Shown: piece by piece, positions 30,695 through 39,444 of the stretch
Position numbering within the stretch: the stretch's first letter is position 1
How the letters are laid out: each line of letters starts with the position of its first letter
NCBI GenBank assembly: GCA_016296635.1
Contig: JAEDIZ010000008.1
Coordinates: 1-44,691, forward strand
Source of the DNA: Oscillospiraceae bacterium
GTDB taxonomy: Bacteria > Bacillota > Clostridia > Oscillospirales > Oscillospiraceae
Length of the DNA stretch: 44,691 nt
Direction of reading: 5' to 3'
The notes under the pieces: model-generated
What the model saw: the letters and a program-made list of their open reading frames with translations, nothing else
What the model was told of the DNA's origin: nothing
Databases searched by the model: none
Translations under genes and position numbers: made by a program

Positions 30695-30735
30695 AAAAAA
30701 AGAAGCCGGGCAAATGCCCGGCTTCTTTTTTATTC
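30695..30735. terminator. Bidirectional terminator between radical SAM and SH3 genes
   Basis: The nine-bp GC core (AAGCCGGGC with GCCCGGCTT, loop AAAT) is extended by A and T runs on both sides, so it serves both strands. Confidence 0.92.
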
Positions 30736-30750
30736 TCTTTTTTCTGAAAA

Positions 30751-32064
30751 TCAGCCTGCCGGCTTCAGATACTCGGCGCTCAGGAACGCTGCGCGATCAC
30801 CGAAGCAGATCTCATACCAGCCGTTATCCGTCTGACCCATAACGGCAACTGCCACTTCCTTGCCCATGACCACCAGCGGCGTGCCGGAAGCTTCCGGCAT
30901 CGGACGAACGTTCAGATCTGCCGTTGTAATCATGCAGCCCGCCATCGGCGTCAGCGTCACATCCGCAGGCCATTCATCCTCCGGCATTTCAATCGGTCGA
31001 ACACCGTTCGCGCTGAGAACGCCGACGATCTCGCAGGCCTCCTTGGCGGTCAGCGTGGCTACCTTTTCATTGTGAACGACAGAACCCGTCCAGCTGTTAT
31101 CCGTCCAGCTGAACCAGGCATCATAAATCTCGCCGTTGAGATTCAGCTGGCAGTCCGGTTCGTAGCCCGCGGGATAGGACTTGTAGTTCTTGCTGATCAG
31201 GATCGAAGAAACCATCACAGCATCCTGCTCCGGCAGCGAAACCGCTTCCGTCAGCTTGCCCGTCAGAACATCCTCATACCATGCAGCACTTGCAATTGCG
31301 GAAGGCTCCGGATTCTTGGGCTGCGGCACATTCACCGTAAACCAGCTGCCGGACTCCGATTCTTCAAATGCAAAGGTGATCTCCTGATCGCCGCCCTTGG
31401 GCACAATGGAAAAACCGTTTGCAGCAGGCGTTACCTTGTAAAGGCCGGACTGCTCATAGAAAGCCTGGAACAGACCTGCAAGGGTCTGATCGCTGCCGAG
31501 CTTGTTCAGGCCGCAGGCGTATGCCGTGCCGGATTCCAGACGGCTGCCCATGTTGTCACGCAGATAGCTGTCGGAGATCAGATGCAGCGGCATCAGAATC
31601 CGCATCTTGCCGTCTGCAGTAGTCAGATCACGGTGCATGCCCATAAAGATATAGAAATTCTTTGTATTGGCAGGATCCTTCTGATACAAGCACCAGCTGT
31701 CGGTGCCGTTTGCTTCATTGGGTCTTGTGAATACCCAACAGGTGCCGTAAGCATTGGTATAATCCGCTGCGGTAATGCCATCGTTCTTTTTCGAGATAAG
31801 CTTTGACATAGCGGCCAGCTTTTTCCCTGCTTCAAACTGATAGCCGCCATAAGACACAAAATCTCCGTTATTGAGTTCCGCATCAACAGGCAGAATCAAC
31901 TCTGTATCAGTACCGAGTGCCTTTGCCGTAATACCTGCTTCATTTCCGGAAGAGCAGCTCCGCAGCGTCAGAACCAGCACCAAAACCAGAAGAAGCAAAG
32001 CTGCTATCGCTGCGATCATCGGAAGATGCGCGCGAACCATACGGCGAATCTTTTTTCTGTTCAT
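30751..32064 (-). CDS. Membrane-anchored protein with C-terminal SH3-type domain
   Basis: The 437-aa protein has one N-terminal membrane helix (about 15-35) after a basic start MNRKKIRRMVRAH, then an unrecognised extracytoplasmic region of about 320 residues. It ends in a bacterial SH3-like domain (about 375-437: ITTADLNVRPMPEASGTPL then WYEICFGDRAAFLSAEYL). SH3b domains often bind peptidoglycan. There is no catalytic motif I can see. The gene has its own extended promoter. A cell-wall-associated sensor or structural role is an inference. Confidence 0.75.
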   Translation of the reverse strand: MNRKKIRRMVRAHLPMIAAIAALLLLVLVLVLTLRSCSSGNEAGITAKALGTDTELILPVDAELNNGDFVSYGGYQFEAGKKLAAMSKLISKKNDGITAADYTNAYGTCWVFTRPNEANGTDSWCLYQKDPANTKNFYIFMGMHRDLTTADGKMRILMPLHLISDSYLRDNMGSRLESGTAYACGLNKLGSDQTLAGLFQAFYEQSGLYKVTPAANGFSIVPKGGDQEITFAFEESESGSWFTVNVPQPKNPEPSAIASAAWYEDVLTGKLTEAVSLPEQDAVMVSSILISKNYKSYPAGYEPDCQLNLNGEIYDAWFSWTDNSWTGSVVHNEKVATLTAKEACEIVGVLSANGVRPIEMPEDEWPADVTLTPMAGCMITTADLNVRPMPEASGTPLVVMGKEVAVAVMGQTDNGWYEICFGDRAAFLSAEYLKPAG

Positions 32065-32093
32065 GGATCAAACCTCCATTTCTTTTGTAAGCG

Positions 32094-32108
32094 GGATCGC
32101 TGCGATCC
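32094..32108. promoter_or_regulatory. Palindrome in the SH3-protein leader
   Basis: GGATCGC-T-GCGATCC is a perfect 7+1+7 palindrome, lying about 30 bp upstream of the ATG and about 15 bp downstream of the transcription start. It fits a repressor site. Confidence 0.45.
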
Positions 32109-32128
32109 GCGACAAAAATACTTATAGA

Positions 32129-32160
32129 CGATTGTATTATAACACACTTTTTGTCAAATA
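32129..32160 (-). promoter_or_regulatory. Promoter of the SH3-protein gene
   Basis: On the minus strand a perfect TATAAT preceded by TGT (extended) sits about 70 bp before the ATG, with TTGCTA 17 bp further upstream. An overlapping TTGACA is too close to serve this -10. Confidence 0.6.
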
Positions 32161-32200
32161 GCAAATAATCATCAAAAAAGGCCGAAATTCTCTATATAAC

Positions 32201-32229
32201 TTGATAGTTCTCCTTTCGACTGGTATCAT
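32201..32229 (+). promoter_or_regulatory. Promoter of the HAD gene
   Basis: TTGATA (32201-32206) and TATCAT (32224-32229) are 17 bp apart with TGG before the -10, about 30 bp ahead of the ATG. Confidence 0.75.
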
Positions 32230-32260
32230 AGGCCTAACAGTTTTTCACGGGAGATGCAGC

Positions 32261-32923
32261 ATGAAATATAAATGTCTGGTTTTGGATCACGATGATACCG
32301 TCGTGAACAGTACCGCCGTCATTCACTATCCCGCCTTTTTGGCCTATCTGGATCAGATCCGCCCCGGAATCTCTGCACAGTATTCATTGGAGCGTTATTT
32401 TGAAAAAAATTTTGAGCCCGGTATCATGGAGCTGTTTACCGGAGAGCTTTCCATGACGCCGGAGGAAGTGGATGCGGAGTTTCATTTCTGGCAGTCCTTT
32501 GTCGAAACCCGTATTCCGAAGGCATATCCCGGCATTCGCGAAATTCTGCAGCGTCATATCGAAAACGGCGGCGTTTTTGCCGTCGTGTCCCACTCCATGC
32601 GCGAAACGATTTTACGCGACTACCGGGAAAACGATCTGCCGCAGCCCGCTCTGGTCTACGGATGGGAGCTTCCGCCTGAGCAGCGTAAGCCAAATCCCTG
32701 GCCGCTGCTGCAGATCATGGAGCACTTTGGCCTGCAGCCGGAGGAAATGCTGATGGTAGACGATCTCAAGCCCGGCTTTGACTGTGCCCGCGCCTGCGGT
32801 GTTCCCTTTGCTGCCGCCGGCTGGGCAAATGACGTGCCGGGAATTGAAGCCTTTATGCGTAAAAACTGTGACTTCTATTTTAAGACAGTCGATGCACTTT
32901 CTGACTTTCTGTATGCGGAATAA
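32261..32923 (+). CDS. HAD-superfamily phosphatase
   Basis: The 220-aa hydrolase has HAD motif I LDHDDTVVNST (nucleophile Asp, residues about 8-18), motif II AVVSHSM, motif III Lys in RKPNPWPLL and motif IV MLMVDDLKPG. The helical cap between motifs I and II (about 20-85) matches the phosphoglycolate phosphatase/beta-phosphoglucomutase subclass. GGGAG precedes the ATG. The substrate is not predictable. Motif I has His where many members have Phe or Leu (LDHDDT), which does not affect catalysis. Confidence 0.92.
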   Translation: MKYKCLVLDHDDTVVNSTAVIHYPAFLAYLDQIRPGISAQYSLERYFEKNFEPGIMELFTGELSMTPEEVDAEFHFWQSFVETRIPKAYPGIREILQRHIENGGVFAVVSHSMRETILRDYRENDLPQPALVYGWELPPEQRKPNPWPLLQIMEHFGLQPEEMLMVDDLKPGFDCARACGVPFAAAGWANDVPGIEAFMRKNCDFYFKTVDALSDFLYAE

Positions 32924-32928
32924 CAAAA

Positions 32929-32960
32929 TGAGCCGGCAGAATTCTGCCGGCTCACTTTTT
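32929..32960. terminator. Bidirectional terminator between HAD and M3 peptidase genes
   Basis: A ten-bp stem (TGAGCCGGCA with TGCCGGCTCA, loop GAATTC) is followed by CTTTTT. The genes are convergent. Confidence 0.9.
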
Positions 32961-32972
32961 CGATTTTCTGTC

Positions 32973-34751
32973 TCAATGCACGTCCAGTGCACCGGTCTGT
33001 TCGATCTTTTCTGCCAAAACATCACCGCAGGGCGACGCCATCATATTTGCAAGTCCGGTTTTTTTCAGTGCATCCGTCAGATAGTAATCAATACCGCTCA
33101 TCGCGGAGATCCGCAGATAAATGTCCATGGCTTCCGCAGGATCCTCCTGTTGGCGCACAAACAGCTCCAGCGCCGGTATCGCCGAGATCGCATAGCTGAT
33201 GTAGTAGAAGGGGGATTCAAAGTTGTGCATGACATTCATCCACGCATCTTCAAGTCCCGGATAGTAGTTGATTCCATAGTCCTTGCAGGTCTGCAAATAC
33301 AGTTCCGACACCCGGTCCGCCGTCAGATTTTCTTCTTCAAAGACTTTCTGCTGAAACTCATCATACAGGGCACCTTCTACGACGGAATCGATCAGATCAC
33401 AGAGCGTTTCTGCCCGAAAGGCTGCGGCGTTCTCCTCTCCGAAAATCTCATCGTAGAACTCGAAGAACATGATCTCCATGCCCTGCGACTGCAGTTCACT
33501 CAAATCAAAATCCGACAGATCGAAATCAGACTCGCAGTCGCCGTAAAAGGATGCCGTATAATGGCCGAATTCATGGAACATATCGCAGAAATCATAATGC
33601 TCCCCGCATGGACAGTTGAAAATGAACGGAACCTCATAGGTACTCATCCAAACCGTATATCCCTGATTCAGCTTCTCCTCGCTGTACGCAATATCATACA
33701 GGCCGTATTGCAGCAGATACTCGCAGGCGTCCCGGATCTCCGGTGACATTCCGCCGGCGCCGCAGGCCAGCGCCTGCAGAACCGCCTGATCGCTTCCGTC
33801 ATATGCAAAGCGTTTTTCTGCCTTTCCTGCCGCCCTCATAACCTGATAAATATATTTGTTCAGGAGCGGTGCAAAATCCTCTTTTGCAGTCTTCCAGATC
33901 TTCCGTGCATCTTCCGGCGTGTAGTCACGCAAAAATTCTGCCTCATACGCATAGGACGCGTAGCTCGAATATCCCCGCATTTCCGCCTCTTCCCGGCAGA
34001 TTTCCACCAAACGGACATATAGCTCTGCAATCTCATCATAGGCAGGCTCGTCCTCGCTGATCAGCTGCTCATATCGGATGACCAGCTCCGTTTTCTGCGT
34101 TTCCAGTTCCGAGAGCTGATCCGCCTGCGTTGGGTCAAAGCTCTCAAAGAATGCGACCGTATTACTGTCAAATTCCCACCGGAGGATCTGCGCGTTCTGA
34201 CCGCAGGAAATCTCATGCATCACTCCGTAGAAAAGATTCGAGAAGTCAATGTTATCCTGCTCGAGCGTCTGCATGCGTTCGGCAGTTTCTTCATCCATGG
34301 GATCCGCTGCATTTTCATTGGAGGCAATCACATATGCGGTTTCAATCCACCTGATTGCCTGCTGCACCTCATAGCAGGCAGTATGGAAGTCCGCTCGTCT
34401 GTTGTTCTTTGCTGCATCACGGACTGCATCCAAAAGCATATCGAAATCCTCACGCGTGATCTCCGGGCATTTCATATCCTGCAGCGCCACCGGCATTCTG
34501 ACCCTGTGCCGATAGTAGCCGTCCCCCGCCAGCATCGGTCTGTCTTCTTCCGGTGCAAATGCGGGCAGCGCCTGCGTCTGCGGTTCCGTCGGAATACCGT
34601 TCTGCTGCGTCAGAGATCCGATCTGTTCCGCCTTCTGTGGGTCGGAAGAATACGGATGGTCATGTGCGATCATTCCGCCGGCACATGCGCAAAGGCTGCA
34701 CATCAGCACGATGACAGACAGAATCATCACAAAACGGTACGGAATCTTCAT
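32973..34751 (-). CDS. M3-like zinc metallopeptidase, lipoprotein
   Basis: The 592-aa protein has a signal peptide ending in a lipobox-like LCAC (Cys23), so it is probably anchored outside the membrane. The M3 (oligoendopeptidase F-like) signature is DMFHEFGHYTASFYG with HEFGH at 393-397. Downstream FQQKVFEEENLTADRV and the late NFESPFYYISYAISAIPALEL match the M3 C-terminal region. The protein cleaves short peptides in the family's usual role. Most M3 enzymes are cytosolic, so an exported lipoprotein form is less common and suggests scavenging of peptides. It has a long leader from a promoter at 34882-34910. Confidence 0.88.
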   Translation of the reverse strand: MKIPYRFVMILSVIVLMCSLCACAGGMIAHDHPYSSDPQKAEQIGSLTQQNGIPTEPQTQALPAFAPEEDRPMLAGDGYYRHRVRMPVALQDMKCPEITREDFDMLLDAVRDAAKNNRRADFHTACYEVQQAIRWIETAYVIASNENAADPMDEETAERMQTLEQDNIDFSNLFYGVMHEISCGQNAQILRWEFDSNTVAFFESFDPTQADQLSELETQKTELVIRYEQLISEDEPAYDEIAELYVRLVEICREEAEMRGYSSYASYAYEAEFLRDYTPEDARKIWKTAKEDFAPLLNKYIYQVMRAAGKAEKRFAYDGSDQAVLQALACGAGGMSPEIRDACEYLLQYGLYDIAYSEEKLNQGYTVWMSTYEVPFIFNCPCGEHYDFCDMFHEFGHYTASFYGDCESDFDLSDFDLSELQSQGMEIMFFEFYDEIFGEENAAAFRAETLCDLIDSVVEGALYDEFQQKVFEEENLTADRVSELYLQTCKDYGINYYPGLEDAWMNVMHNFESPFYYISYAISAIPALELFVRQQEDPAEAMDIYLRISAMSGIDYYLTDALKKTGLANMMASPCGDVLAEKIEQTGALDVH

Positions 34752-34881
34752 GCGCCTTATCCCCTTCCATTATTTCTGTTATCATGTCTTAATTCCATGA
34801 AAACTGTAAACCAGAGCCGCTTACGGTTTTCACGGCCTTCGCAGCGCGGATCATCCGCGCTGCGGTTTATTTGCAGACATT
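34752..34881 (-). other. Long leader with hairpin before the M3 peptidase
   Basis: About 125 nt separate the predicted start (about 34875) from the ATG. A perfect palindrome GCAGCGCGGA/TCCGCGCTGC around 34839-34860 gives a stable hairpin near the 5' end, followed by AAACCG/CGG short stems. No known riboswitch was recognised. Confidence 0.45.
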
Positions 34882-34910
34882 ATTATAACGGATCTTTGGA
34901 TCATTGTCTA
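34882..34910 (-). promoter_or_regulatory. Promoter of the M3 peptidase gene
   Basis: On the minus strand TAGACA (34905-34910) and TATAAT (34882-34887) are 17 bp apart. GGATC repeats lie within the spacer and may be an operator. Confidence 0.65.
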
Positions 34911-34954
34911 TCCATTTCCATCGCAGCGAAATGCACACCGCGCCAGTTTTATAA

Positions 34955-34983
34955 TTTACGTTTTATCGGAAACTGTGTATAAT
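34955..34983 (+). promoter_or_regulatory. Promoter of the MFS gene
   Basis: TTTACG (34955-34960) and TATAAT (34978-34983) are 17 bp apart, about 30 bp ahead of the ATG. It is divergent from the M3 promoter. Confidence 0.65.
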
Positions 34984-35015
34984 CGCTTCGTCAAATTCAG
35001 CTACGGAGGCTCCCT

Positions 35016-36206
35016 ATGAATATGAAACCTTCCCTGCGGCGAAATCTGAAATACTGTACGCTGCAGGGTGTTTATTGGATGCTGGAATGTATCACAATCA
35101 CGTATGCCGGCATCTTTCTTCTGTCCTGCGGATACTCAAACTCTGAGCTCGGTCTTATAATGGCTGCCGGTTATATTCTCGGATTCGTACTGCAGCCGCT
35201 GATAGCAGGCTTTATCGATCGGGCAAAAAAAGCTTCTCTGCTTTCCGTTCTTGCATTTATCGGAATGATCTGCATTCTTCTGACCGTCGGGCTGCTTCTG
35301 TTCCCGACAAAGTGCCTTGCGCTGACCGGATGTTATTTGCTTCGCATGGCGCTTGAAGTTTCCATGCAGCCTCTGATCAATTCCTTCGCATTTACGCTTG
35401 AGCGTTTGGGCACTCCAATCGCATTCGGCGCCGCCCGCGGCTGTGGTTCCTTGTTCTATGCCGTTTTTTCCGCGCTTCTCGGTATGTCTCTGAATGACGC
35501 AAATGTCCGGATTTTGCCCGTTCTTTCTCTCTCCGTTTTCGGGCTTCTGTTTCTTGTGATCTCCGTTCTTTCGCCCGAAATTCGGGGTGCCGAGAGAAAT
35601 TCCGTTAAAAAAACAAAGCAGGAAGCTTCCATCCTGCTTCTTTTCAGCCGTCACAGAAGCTTCGTCTTTCTTCTTGTCGGCCTTGCCGGTATCTTTTTCG
35701 GCCATAGCGTCATCGATAATTTCCCCTACCAGATCGTTGCTCATGTCGGCGGATCCGGTACGGATGTCGGCGTTCTCCATGCGTTTATGGCCGTCCTTGA
35801 ATTGCCCGGTCTGCTTCTCTTTGACAGGTTGTACATGAAAATGTCCTGCATTTCCATTCTCAAATTTGCAGCGCTTTTCTTCCTGCTGAAAAACTTTGCA
35901 ACCTTCTTCTGTACCGGGCTCACCGGCCTGTATCTGACACATCTGATGCATGCGCTCTCCTTTGCCCTCATGCTGCCTGCTTCCGTCAGATTTGCAGACG
36001 AATCCATGGACGCACAGAGTGCCACGCTTGCGCAGGCGCTTGTTACCGGGATGATGTCAATCGGCAATGTCCTTTCCAGCGCGCTCGGCGGCGCCATTAT
36101 TGACAAAGCCGGAACCGCATCGATGCTGCTGATCTGCGCCGTCATTACCGCTGCCGGCACCGCTTGCATTGTGTTTTGCATTCGCAAAAAGGAAACTGCT
36201 GCCTAA
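35016..36206 (+). CDS. MFS transporter
   Basis: The 396-aa protein has about 12 membrane helices in two halves, typical of the major facilitator superfamily. Loop 2-3 reads FIDRAKKASLLS, a variant of the MFS GxxxDRxGRR motif A. The sequence resembles the small PPP-family (MFS_1-like) symporters of Firmicutes. Substrate and direction are unknown. CGGAGG precedes the ATG. Its stop overlaps the convergent SLH gene. Confidence 0.88.
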   Translation: MNMKPSLRRNLKYCTLQGVYWMLECITITYAGIFLLSCGYSNSELGLIMAAGYILGFVLQPLIAGFIDRAKKASLLSVLAFIGMICILLTVGLLLFPTKCLALTGCYLLRMALEVSMQPLINSFAFTLERLGTPIAFGAARGCGSLFYAVFSALLGMSLNDANVRILPVLSLSVFGLLFLVISVLSPEIRGAERNSVKKTKQEASILLLFSRHRSFVFLLVGLAGIFFGHSVIDNFPYQIVAHVGGSGTDVGVLHAFMAVLELPGLLLFDRLYMKMSCISILKFAALFFLLKNFATFFCTGLTGLYLTHLMHALSFALMLPASVRFADESMDAQSATLAQALVTGMMSIGNVLSSALGGAIIDKAGTASMLLICAVITAAGTACIVFCIRKKETAA

Positions 36207-36868
36207 CCGACTGCGATCCAGTATTCTTCGTTGTTTTCATATTTCCAGCTATGTCCCACGCAGGCTTCCCGCATTTGCGCATAATACCACGCAGAAGAAT
36301 CTGTGTTATCTGAATACAGATCCGACCCCATCTGTGAAGATGCCTCCGTACCTCGTTCCGTCAGCTTGTTCAGAAGTGCCGCCGTTTCCGCTCTGCTCAC
36401 GGTCTGCTTCTGTGCAAGGCCGTCCGCAATGCTTTCGCGCTGCTGCTCCCATTGGCTTGACAATATTGGGAAGCACACCCGCGCATCTGTATATGTAATC
36501 AGATCCAGAACTGCCGTCAGCGCTTCGCCGCTGACGGTCTTTTTCGGCAGGTACCATCCGCATGCTTCACCGGTCAGAATCCCAAGTCCTGCCGCGGCTG
36601 ATATTGCCTGATAAGACCATCTGTTTTTCGTTACATCACAGAAGCAGCTGCTTGTCTGCAGCTTCTCGTCTTTCTGCTCCACCAGTCTGAAAAGCATCTG
36701 CGCCAGTTCTTCCCTTGTCACATCCGCCTCCGGTCGGATGGTGCCATCCGGATAACCGAACAGATAGGGCTGATGAAATCCGGATTCTTCTGCTTTTGCC
36801 CGCAAAGATATTGCGGGTAAAAGCATCAGCGCCGCTATTATTCCTGCCAGAAGTCTGCCGTTTCTCAT
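36203..36868 (-). CDS. SLH-domain secreted protein
   Basis: The 221-aa protein has a signal peptide (about 1-27, ending LRAKA) and an S-layer homology module: YLFGYPDGTIRPEADVTREELAQMLFRLVE (about 35-64), whose GYPDGTIRPxxxxTREE core is diagnostic. A second degenerate SLH repeat (RWSYQAISAAAGLGILTG) and a third (VSRAETAALLNKL) follow. SLH modules hold proteins at the cell wall through secondary polymers. No other functional domain follows, so it looks like a bare SLH protein. GGAGG precedes the ATG. Confidence 0.88.
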   Translation of the reverse strand: MRNGRLLAGIIAALMLLPAISLRAKAEESGFHQPYLFGYPDGTIRPEADVTREELAQMLFRLVEQKDEKLQTSSCFCDVTKNRWSYQAISAAAGLGILTGEACGWYLPKKTVSGEALTAVLDLITYTDARVCFPILSSQWEQQRESIADGLAQKQTVSRAETAALLNKLTERGTEASSQMGSDLYSDNTDSSAWYYAQMREACVGHSWKYENNEEYWIAVG

Positions 36869-36952
36869 GTGTATGCCTCCGTTTTACTTTTGTGGTTTTC
36901 TCATTCTGCCACGGCATTTTGGAGAAACGGGTCACTATTTTGTTTCGGAAAT

Positions 36953-36990
36953 AAAAAAAGACCCCGGATGATCGTCCGGGGTCTTTTTTA
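36953..36990 (-). terminator. Terminator of the spc-alpha ribosomal operon
   Basis: A nine-bp stem (GACCCCGGA with TCCGGGGTC) is flanked by A and T runs, just behind rplQ. It works on both strands. Confidence 0.93.
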
Positions 36991-36995
36991 TGATT

Positions 36996-37346
36996 TTAGT
37001 CTTTCTCGACCAACTCGAGAATTGCCATTTCAGCTGCATCGCCGCGGCGAGCGCCAAGGCGAAGAACGCGGGTGTAACCGCCGTTACGCTTAGCATAGCC
37101 GGGAGCAATTTCCTTGAACAGCTTGTTGGCGACATCTTCCTTGGTGATGTAAGCCAGCGCTCTGCGATAAGAAGCGAGCGTGTTCTTCTTGCCAAGGGTG
37201 ATCATCTTTTCTACAACGGGCTGAACTTCCTTCGCTCTGGTGAAGGTCGTTTCGATCTTGCCGTTCTCAAGCAGATATGTGGTCATAGCTCTGAGCATTG
37301 CCTTTCTCTGAGAGCTGGTTCTGCCGAGCTTTCTGGTACCGAACAT
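36996..37346 (-). CDS. rplQ: 50S ribosomal protein L17
   Basis: L17 is a 23S-binding protein of the large subunit near the peptide exit tunnel. The 116-aa protein starts MFGTRKLGRTSSQRKAMLR, a near-universal signature, and ends with GGYTRVLRLGARRGDAAEMA. It is the last gene of the operon, 27 bp after rpoA. Confidence 0.98.
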   Translation of the reverse strand: MFGTRKLGRTSSQRKAMLRAMTTYLLENGKIETTFTRAKEVQPVVEKMITLGKKNTLASYRRALAYITKEDVANKLFKEIAPGYAKRNGGYTRVLRLGARRGDAAEMAILELVEKD

Positions 37347-37373
37347 GATGGTTTTTCCTCCTTCTTGTAAGGC

Positions 37374-38336
37374 TTAATTATTGGAATTGGTGGAATCGTC
37401 GCTTGCCAGGGACAGACCCATCATGGCGAGCTTGTTCTGAACTTCTTCCAGACTCTTCCGGCCCATGTTGCGAACCTTCATCATATCTTCGCCGCTTCTG
37501 GAAATCAGATCTTCGACGTTGTTGATGTTGGCGCGCTTGAGGCAGTTGAAGCTTCTGACGGACAGATCAAGTTCTTCAATGGTCAGCTCCAGGACTTTGT
37601 CGCGATGCGTTTCAGGCTTCTCCGCCATCACTGTCTTGCTTGCTACCGTTTCACTCAGATCGGTGAACAGGCTCAGATGATCAGAAAGAATCTTCGCACC
37701 GAGACTGACCGCATCTCTTGCGGAGATGGTAGAATCGGTCCAGACTTCGAGCGTCAGCTTGTCATAGTCTGTCATATTGCCTACGCGGGTGTTTTCTACG
37801 GTATAGTTCACCTTGTAGACAGGAGTATAGATCGAGTCGACAGCAATCGTACCGATGGGCATATTCGGGGTCTTGTTCTTATCCGAAGAAACATATCCGC
37901 GGCCGTGGTTCAGAGTAATCTCCATGTTGAAGGAGGCATCAGGTCCAAGGGAGCAGATGTGCTGTTCCGGATTGAGAATTTCGACTTCACCGTCTGCCTT
38001 GATATCGCCGGCGGTGACTTCACACTCACCGGTTGCATCAATATATACGGTCTTGGCGCCCTGGCAGTGGAGCCGGGCAATGATCTTCTTTACATTCAGA
38101 ACGATCTCGGTGACGTCTTCCTTGACGCCGGGGATCGTGGAGAACTCATGCTGCACGCCGGCAATTTTAATAGAGGTTGCGGCGGTGCCGGGCAGAGAAG
38201 AAAGAAGTACACGTCTGAGGCTGTTGCCGAGGGTCGTACCATAACCTCTTTCCAGAGGCTCTACGATATATTTGCCGTAGGAGACATCCTCCTGGGAATC
38301 GGTACACTCAATACGCGGCTTTTCAATTTCTACCAT
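37374..38336 (-). CDS. rpoA: RNA polymerase alpha subunit
   Basis: RpoA dimerises to nucleate RNA polymerase assembly and its C-terminal domain contacts promoters and activators. The 320-aa protein has the N-terminal domain (KYIVEPLERGYGTTLGNSLRRVLLSSLPG, whose GYGTTLGNSLRRVLLSS part is invariant) and the C-terminal domain (LDLSVRSFNCLKRANI then LISRSGEDMMKVRNMGRKSLEEV). It is in the standard position between rpsD and rplQ. Confidence 0.98.
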   Translation of the reverse strand: MVEIEKPRIECTDSQEDVSYGKYIVEPLERGYGTTLGNSLRRVLLSSLPGTAATSIKIAGVQHEFSTIPGVKEDVTEIVLNVKKIIARLHCQGAKTVYIDATGECEVTAGDIKADGEVEILNPEQHICSLGPDASFNMEITLNHGRGYVSSDKNKTPNMPIGTIAVDSIYTPVYKVNYTVENTRVGNMTDYDKLTLEVWTDSTISARDAVSLGAKILSDHLSLFTDLSETVASKTVMAEKPETHRDKVLELTIEELDLSVRSFNCLKRANINNVEDLISRSGEDMMKVRNMGRKSLEEVQNKLAMMGLSLASDDSTNSNN

Positions 38337-38414
38337 GAAATATTTACCCTCCTTGTAACTACGAAACTTTGTTTCGCTGCCGAATTCAGCTTACCAATAA
38401 ACGAGGGTGATACG

Positions 38415-39011
38415 TTATCTGGAGTACAATTCGACGATCAGGTTTTCTGCAATCTCAAAGTCAATATCGTCTCTTGCGGGCAGCGCGATGACCTTACCGG
38501 TGAGGGTATTCTTGTCGCGATCCAGCCACTTGGGAGCTGCGACGAATGCATCGTCTTCCTTCAGCTTCTTGAAGCGGTTGTTGGAGCTGCTCTTTTCGCT
38601 GACAGCAATCACGTCATTCAGGCTGACCTGATAGGACGGAATGTTGACTGCCTTGCCATTGACGGTATAGTGACCATGGTTGACAAGCTGACGGGCCTCA
38701 CGGCGGGTTGCTGCAAAACCGAGACGGTAAACAACATTGTCAAGACGGCGCTCCACGAGGGAGAGCAGGTTTTCACCGGTGTTGCCGCCCATGCGCTCTG
38801 CCTTTTCATACAGAGTGTGGAACTGCTTTTCCAGGATACCATAGACAAACTTGACCTTCTGCTTTTCGGTCAGCTGCATGCCATATTCGGATTTCTTTGT
38901 TCTTCTCTTGCCACCGGGATTGCGGTTGGACTCTTTATTGTAGCCCATTGCAGCAGGAGAGACGCCAAGCGTTCTGCAACGCTTGAGGACAGGCTGTGTA
39001 TTCTTTGCCAT
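38415..39011 (-). CDS. rpsD: 30S ribosomal protein S4
   Basis: S4 starts assembly of the small subunit and helps proofreading. The 198-aa protein starts MAKNTQPVLKRCRTLGVSP and has the S4 RNA-binding fold (RLDNVVYRLGFAATRREARQLVNHGHYTVNGK, whose RxARQLVNHGH part is conserved). The 78-bp gap to rpoA holds a small CGAAAC/GTTTCG stem. Its location in the alpha operon differs from Bacillus, where rpsD is separate, but is usual in Clostridia. Confidence 0.98.
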   Translation of the reverse strand: MAKNTQPVLKRCRTLGVSPAAMGYNKESNRNPGGKRRTKKSEYGMQLTEKQKVKFVYGILEKQFHTLYEKAERMGGNTGENLLSLVERRLDNVVYRLGFAATRREARQLVNHGHYTVNGKAVNIPSYQVSLNDVIAVSEKSSSNNRFKKLKEDDAFVAAPKWLDRDKNTLTGKVIALPARDDIDFEIAENLIVELYSR

Positions 39012-39031
39012 AATTTTTCTCCTCCTTCAGA

Positions 39032-39430
39032 TCAAACGCGACGGCGCTTCGGGGGACGGCAGCCATTGTGAGCAATGGGGGTGACGTCCTTGATCATCGT
39101 GACTTCCAGACCAGCCGACTGCAGTGCGCGGATGGCGGATTCACGGCCCTGGCCGGGGCCCTTGACGTAGACTTCGACACTCTTCAGACCGCAGCTGTCC
39201 ACAGCAGCCTTTGCAGCGGTTTCGGAAACCATCTGTGCTGCATACGGAGTGGACTTTCTGGATCCGCGGAAGCCGAGTCCGCCGGAGGATGCCCAGGAAA
39301 TAGCGTTACCGTTCAGGTCGGTAACAGTGACCATGGTGTTATTGAAAGAGGAGCGGATATGAACGGCGCCCTTTTCGATAACCTTGCGCTCACGACGGCG
39401 CTTGACAACCTTTTTAACAGCTTTAGCCAT
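39032..39430 (-). CDS. rpsK: 30S ribosomal protein S11
   Basis: S11 lies on the platform of the small subunit near the mRNA exit. The 132-aa protein has the signature HIRSSFNNTMVTVTDLNGN, then SSGGLGFRGSRKSTPYAAQ and the C-terminal DVTPIAHNGCRPPKRRRV. Confidence 0.98.
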   Translation of the reverse strand: MAKAVKKVVKRRRERKVIEKGAVHIRSSFNNTMVTVTDLNGNAISWASSGGLGFRGSRKSTPYAAQMVSETAAKAAVDSCGLKSVEVYVKGPGQGRESAIRALQSAGLEVTMIKDVTPIAHNGCRPPKRRRV

Positions 39431-39444
39431 GTTTCATACCCTCC

